From: JAJPJX01 sp964568355 | Lineage (GTDB): Bacteria; Acidobacteriota; Terriglobia; Bryobacterales; Bryobacteraceae | Assembly (NCBI GenBank): GCA_964568355.1 | Contig: CAZMRK010000250.1 | Span: 1-7,599 of the forward strand | Reading direction: 5' to 3' | DNA: 7,599 bases | Shown here: positions 5,849 through 7,599 of the stretch, one piece after another | How positions within the stretch are numbered: the stretch's first letter is position 1 | How the letters are laid out: every line of letters begins with the position of its first letter | Program-made: the position numbers and the translations under genes | The notes under the pieces: generated by a model | Databases searched by the model: none | Told to the model about the DNA's origin: nothing | The model's input: only the letters and a program-made list of their open reading frames with translations

Positions 5849-6256
5849 ATGCCTGACGACCTCGCCACCCTGGAGAGCGAACGTTCCCAGATCTTGGAGC
5901 AGTTCCTGTATTTGGGCGACTTGCGCCCTGGTTCGATTACCGCTGTCAGGCGACGCTGTGGCAAGCCATCTTGCCACTGCGCCAAGCCTCACGATCCCGG
6001 CCATGATCCTCAGTTCCGCCTCACTCGCCGCGTAGCGGGCAAGACCGTGACCGAGACGTTTCCGAACCCCGCCGCCTTACGCAAGGCCCAACAGGAAGTC
6101 GCCGAATTCCACCGCTTCCAGGAACTCAGCGAGCAACTGGTGAGCATCAACCATAAGATCTGCCAGCTTCGCCCTGTCGAGCGCGAGCGGGGCGGCTGGA
6201 CGGACCAGGAAAAAAAACGGCTGCTGCAATCCATGTGGAAATCACGCGGGAAGTGA
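5849..6256 (+). CDS. DUF6788-like small protein, first frame of the insertion sequence
   Basis: The protein has 135 residues from the ATG at 5849, chosen because GGAG stands 5 bases upstream (5840-5843). In-frame ATGs at 5813 and 5729 give longer forms without a comparable ribosome site, and the one at 5729 lies outside the element. An N-terminal helix (LATLESERSQILEQFLYLGDLRPGSI) is followed by a compact Cys cluster, RRRCGKPSCHCAKPHDPGHDP, likely to bind zinc, then FRLTRRVAGKTVTETFPN, and a charged helical C-terminus that resembles a coiled coil (QQEVAEFHRFQELSEQLVSINHKICQL). This layout matches DUF6788 proteins that accompany transposases. A role in DNA-end recognition is inferred from the Cys cluster and the linkage. 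Its 3' end overlaps the transposase frame and contains the A8 tract, so a minority of ribosomes may continue into the transposase. Confidence 0.85.
   Translation: MPDDLATLESERSQILEQFLYLGDLRPGSITAVRRRCGKPSCHCAKPHDPGHDPQFRLTRRVAGKTVTETFPNPAALRKAQQEVAEFHRFQELSEQLVSINHKICQLRPVERERGGWTDQEKKRLLQSMWKSRGK
6210..6217 (+). other. A8 slippery tract, candidate -1 programmed frameshift site
   Basis: In the frame of the first gene the tract reads GA-A AAA AAA-C, the canonical X XXY YYZ heptamer. The downstream transposase frame is -1 relative to the first and is open from 6157, so it spans the tract. Slippage here would give ...DQEKK-TAAAIHVEITREV..., a single fused protein of roughly 580 residues. The unslipped frame ends at TGA 6254-6256. 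A possible stem (6247-6255 with 6259-6272, bulged) lies about 29 bases downstream, farther than usual for a stimulator. Transcriptional slippage on A8 would give the same product. Confidence 0.6.
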
Positions 6257-7575
6257 ATCGCTTGCTAACCCGGCTATTCGCGGAGCGCCAACGCCACGGT
6301 CGAACCGATCTGGAAGCCGTGGAAGCCAGTTTGCGCTCAGCGCTTCATCACGCCGGGGCCGCGGCCCTAAGCGAACTGCTGCGATACGAAGCGCCGCCGG
6401 CCGATCAGCACCAAGTACCATGCCCCTGCGGCCAGCACGCGCAATATCAGGGCTTACGTTCCAAACCAGTGCTCACCGTCGTCGGTCCGGCGCGGGTGGA
6501 ACGGCCCTATTACCTGTGTTTGCGATGTCATCGAGGCCAGTTTCCGGCCGACGTGGATCTGGACATCGTGGATACCGAATCTTCTCCTGGAGTGCGCCGT
6601 ATGCAAGCCTTGGTTGGTCAGGACGCACCCTTCGATCATGGCCGCGAGCAGATGAAGAGGCTGGCCGGCTTGGAGGTGACGGCCAAAGCGGTGGAGCGCA
6701 CGGCGGAGGCCATTGGCGCCGATATCGCACGGCGAGAACACCAGGAGATTCAGCGCGCGGTCCAACTGGATTTGCCCATTGTGGTCGGCGCCCCGATTCC
6801 GATCCTGTACGTGCAGATGGACGGCACTGGGGTACCGGTGGTGAAGAAAGAGACCGAGGGCCGCAAGGGCAAGATCGACGGACAACCAGCGCATACCCGC
6901 GAAGCCAAGTTGGGATGCGTGTTCACGCAGACCGCCTGGGACGAAAAAGGCTATGCGATTCGTGAGCCGGGCTCCACCACCTACACTGGGGCCATCGAAA
7001 CCGCCGAAGAGTTTGGCAAGCGCCTTTACCTGGAAGCTTGGAACCGCGGTTGGAGCCGTGCGCAAAAGAAGGTCGTCATCGGCGATGGTGCAGAGTGGAT
7101 CTGGAATCTGGCGGACCCATATTTTCCGGGCGCGGTTCAGATCGTCGACCTCTACCACGCCCGCCAGCACCTGTGGGAATTGGTGCGCAAACTATACCCC
7201 AATCAAGAAGCCAACCAGAAGGCGTGGATCAAGATCCATCAAAAACGCCTCCTCGACAAAGGGAAGATCGAAAAACTGGTGACCTCCCTTCGCTCTATCC
7301 AGTCCACCCATGCCGAAGTGGCCGAAAAGATCCGCACCGAGGCGGACTACTTCGAGAGGAATGCGGAACGGATGCGTTATCCCAAGTTTCGCCGACAGCA
7401 CCTGTTCGTCGGCTCGGGCGTTATCGAAGCCGGCTGCAAAACTGTGATCGGTTCCCGGCTGAAACGGTCCGGCATGTTCTGGACCGTCCGCGGCGCCAAC
7501 GCCATCCTCGCCCTACGCTGCTGCCACCTTAACGGTCGGTTCGAGGACTACTGGGAGGCGCGGCGGGCAGCTTAA
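6235..7575 (+). CDS. ISKra4-family DDE transposase (second frame, possibly made by frameshift)
   Basis: The protein has 446 residues counted from a GTG at 6235. No ribosome site precedes it, so it may be translated only as a -1 fusion with the upstream frame or by coupling. A zinc ribbon stands near the N-terminus (CPCG at 63-66 and CLRCH at 95-99). The catalytic DDE core follows: Asp196 in LYVQMDGTGVPVV, Asp284 in VIGDGAEWIW or Asp305 in QIVDLYHARQHLW as the second acidic residue, and Glu398 in GSGVIEAGCKTVIGSRLKRSG. The first-Asp strand, DxYHARxHLW helix and VIEAG motif match ISKra4/ISL3/Mutator-like transposases. It cuts and joins the ends of the element. It is uninterrupted and ends 24 bases before the right end. 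The ISKra4 assignment is from recognition; the group within the family is not determined. Confidence 0.92.
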   Translation: MEITREVNRLLTRLFAERQRHGRTDLEAVEASLRSALHHAGAAALSELLRYEAPPADQHQVPCPCGQHAQYQGLRSKPVLTVVGPARVERPYYLCLRCHRGQFPADVDLDIVDTESSPGVRRMQALVGQDAPFDHGREQMKRLAGLEVTAKAVERTAEAIGADIARREHQEIQRAVQLDLPIVVGAPIPILYVQMDGTGVPVVKKETEGRKGKIDGQPAHTREAKLGCVFTQTAWDEKGYAIREPGSTTYTGAIETAEEFGKRLYLEAWNRGWSRAQKKVVIGDGAEWIWNLADPYFPGAVQIVDLYHARQHLWELVRKLYPNQEANQKAWIKIHQKRLLDKGKIEKLVTSLRSIQSTHAEVAEKIRTEADYFERNAERMRYPKFRRQHLFVGSGVIEAGCKTVIGSRLKRSGMFWTVRGANAILALRCCHLNGRFEDYWEARRAA

Positions 7576-7585
7576 CCTCTACTTC

Positions 7586-7599
7586 TATGTCGCGCACCC
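7586..7599 (-). repeat. Right terminal inverted repeat of the insertion sequence
   Basis: TATGTCGCGCACCC is the exact complement of the left end at 5746-5759. It begins 10 bases after the transposase stop and runs to the last base of the window, so any extra terminal C matching the extra left Gs, and the flanking host DNA, are not visible. Confidence 0.88.

Larger units (their letters stand above)
5746..7599 (+). mobile_element. Complete two-ORF insertion sequence, ISKra4 family
   Basis: The element is about 1854 bases long, bounded by inverted repeats GGGTGCGCGACATA at the left and its exact complement at the right. The match continues weakly inward (about 19 of 24). Two overlapping plus-strand frames fill it: a DUF6788-like small protein and a DDE transposase in the -1 frame. 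The family assignment rests on the transposase motifs (YVQMDGTGVPVV, VDLYHARQHLW, GVIEAG) and on the DUF6788-like partner, recognised from memory rather than by search. The left end may be 1-2 bases further out, because five Gs occur there (5744-5748). Both ends and both frames look intact, so it may be active or recently inserted. The target duplication cannot be checked because the window stops at the right end. Confidence 0.88.

Noticed and set aside
6454..7170. Minus-strand frame of 238 codons inside the transposase
   Set aside because: It is antisense to the DDE core and has no recognisable motif; it is not a passenger gene.

Overview
The window reads as a stretch of a high-GC bacterial chromosome with one insertion sequence at its right edge. 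The best guess for the host is an Acidobacteriota of the Solibacter/Bryobacter type. This rests on inference: high GC, an ECF sigma factor paired with a small proline-rich membrane protein ending in a D-P-D-V-V-I-type tail, and an intergenic palindrome whose spurious translation (PLPHGRGS-like) I remember from such genomes. There is no rRNA or other marker to confirm it.

Minus-strand block, 3620 down to 1: five genes run in the same direction with short gaps or overlaps. They are an exopolyphosphatase/GppA-type phosphatase (ppx), a CHAD-domain protein 6 bases downstream, an ECF sigma-70 factor, a one-pass membrane protein that overlaps the sigma gene by the ATGA signature and is probably its anti-sigma or regulatory partner, and the start of an exported protein that resembles the short N-domains of secretins. 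The last gene runs off the left edge. Ppx and CHAD form a polyphosphate pair (hydrolysis and binding). The downstream trio looks like an envelope-signalling unit that may be co-transcribed with them.

Middle: only 27 bases from ppx, and divergent from it, lies sixA, a phosphohistidine phosphatase. It converges on guaB (IMP dehydrogenase, complete, with two CBS domains and an intact catalytic loop). Between the two stop codons lies a strong 32-base-arm imperfect palindrome of REP type, which could also act as a two-way terminator.

Right edge, 5746-7599: a complete insertion sequence of about 1.85 kb, which I assign to the ISKra4 family. It has 14-base perfect terminal inverted repeats. Its two reading frames overlap: a DUF6788-like small protein with a Cys cluster, and a DDE transposase with an N-terminal zinc ribbon. 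The second frame is -1 relative to the first, and an A8 tract (A_AAA_AAA in the reading frame) lies in the overlap, so a programmed -1 frameshift could fuse them. The element sits only 60 bases upstream of guaB, so it probably affects guaB expression. The window ends exactly on the last base of the right inverted repeat, which fits an assembly break at a repeated element.

No tRNA, rRNA, CRISPR array or phage gene was seen. The strongest unusual signals are the frameshift cassette in the insertion sequence, the REP-like palindrome with paired wobble changes, and the Ppx-CHAD/SixA neighbourhood linked to an ECF sigma operon. I found no convincing case for a wholly new system.
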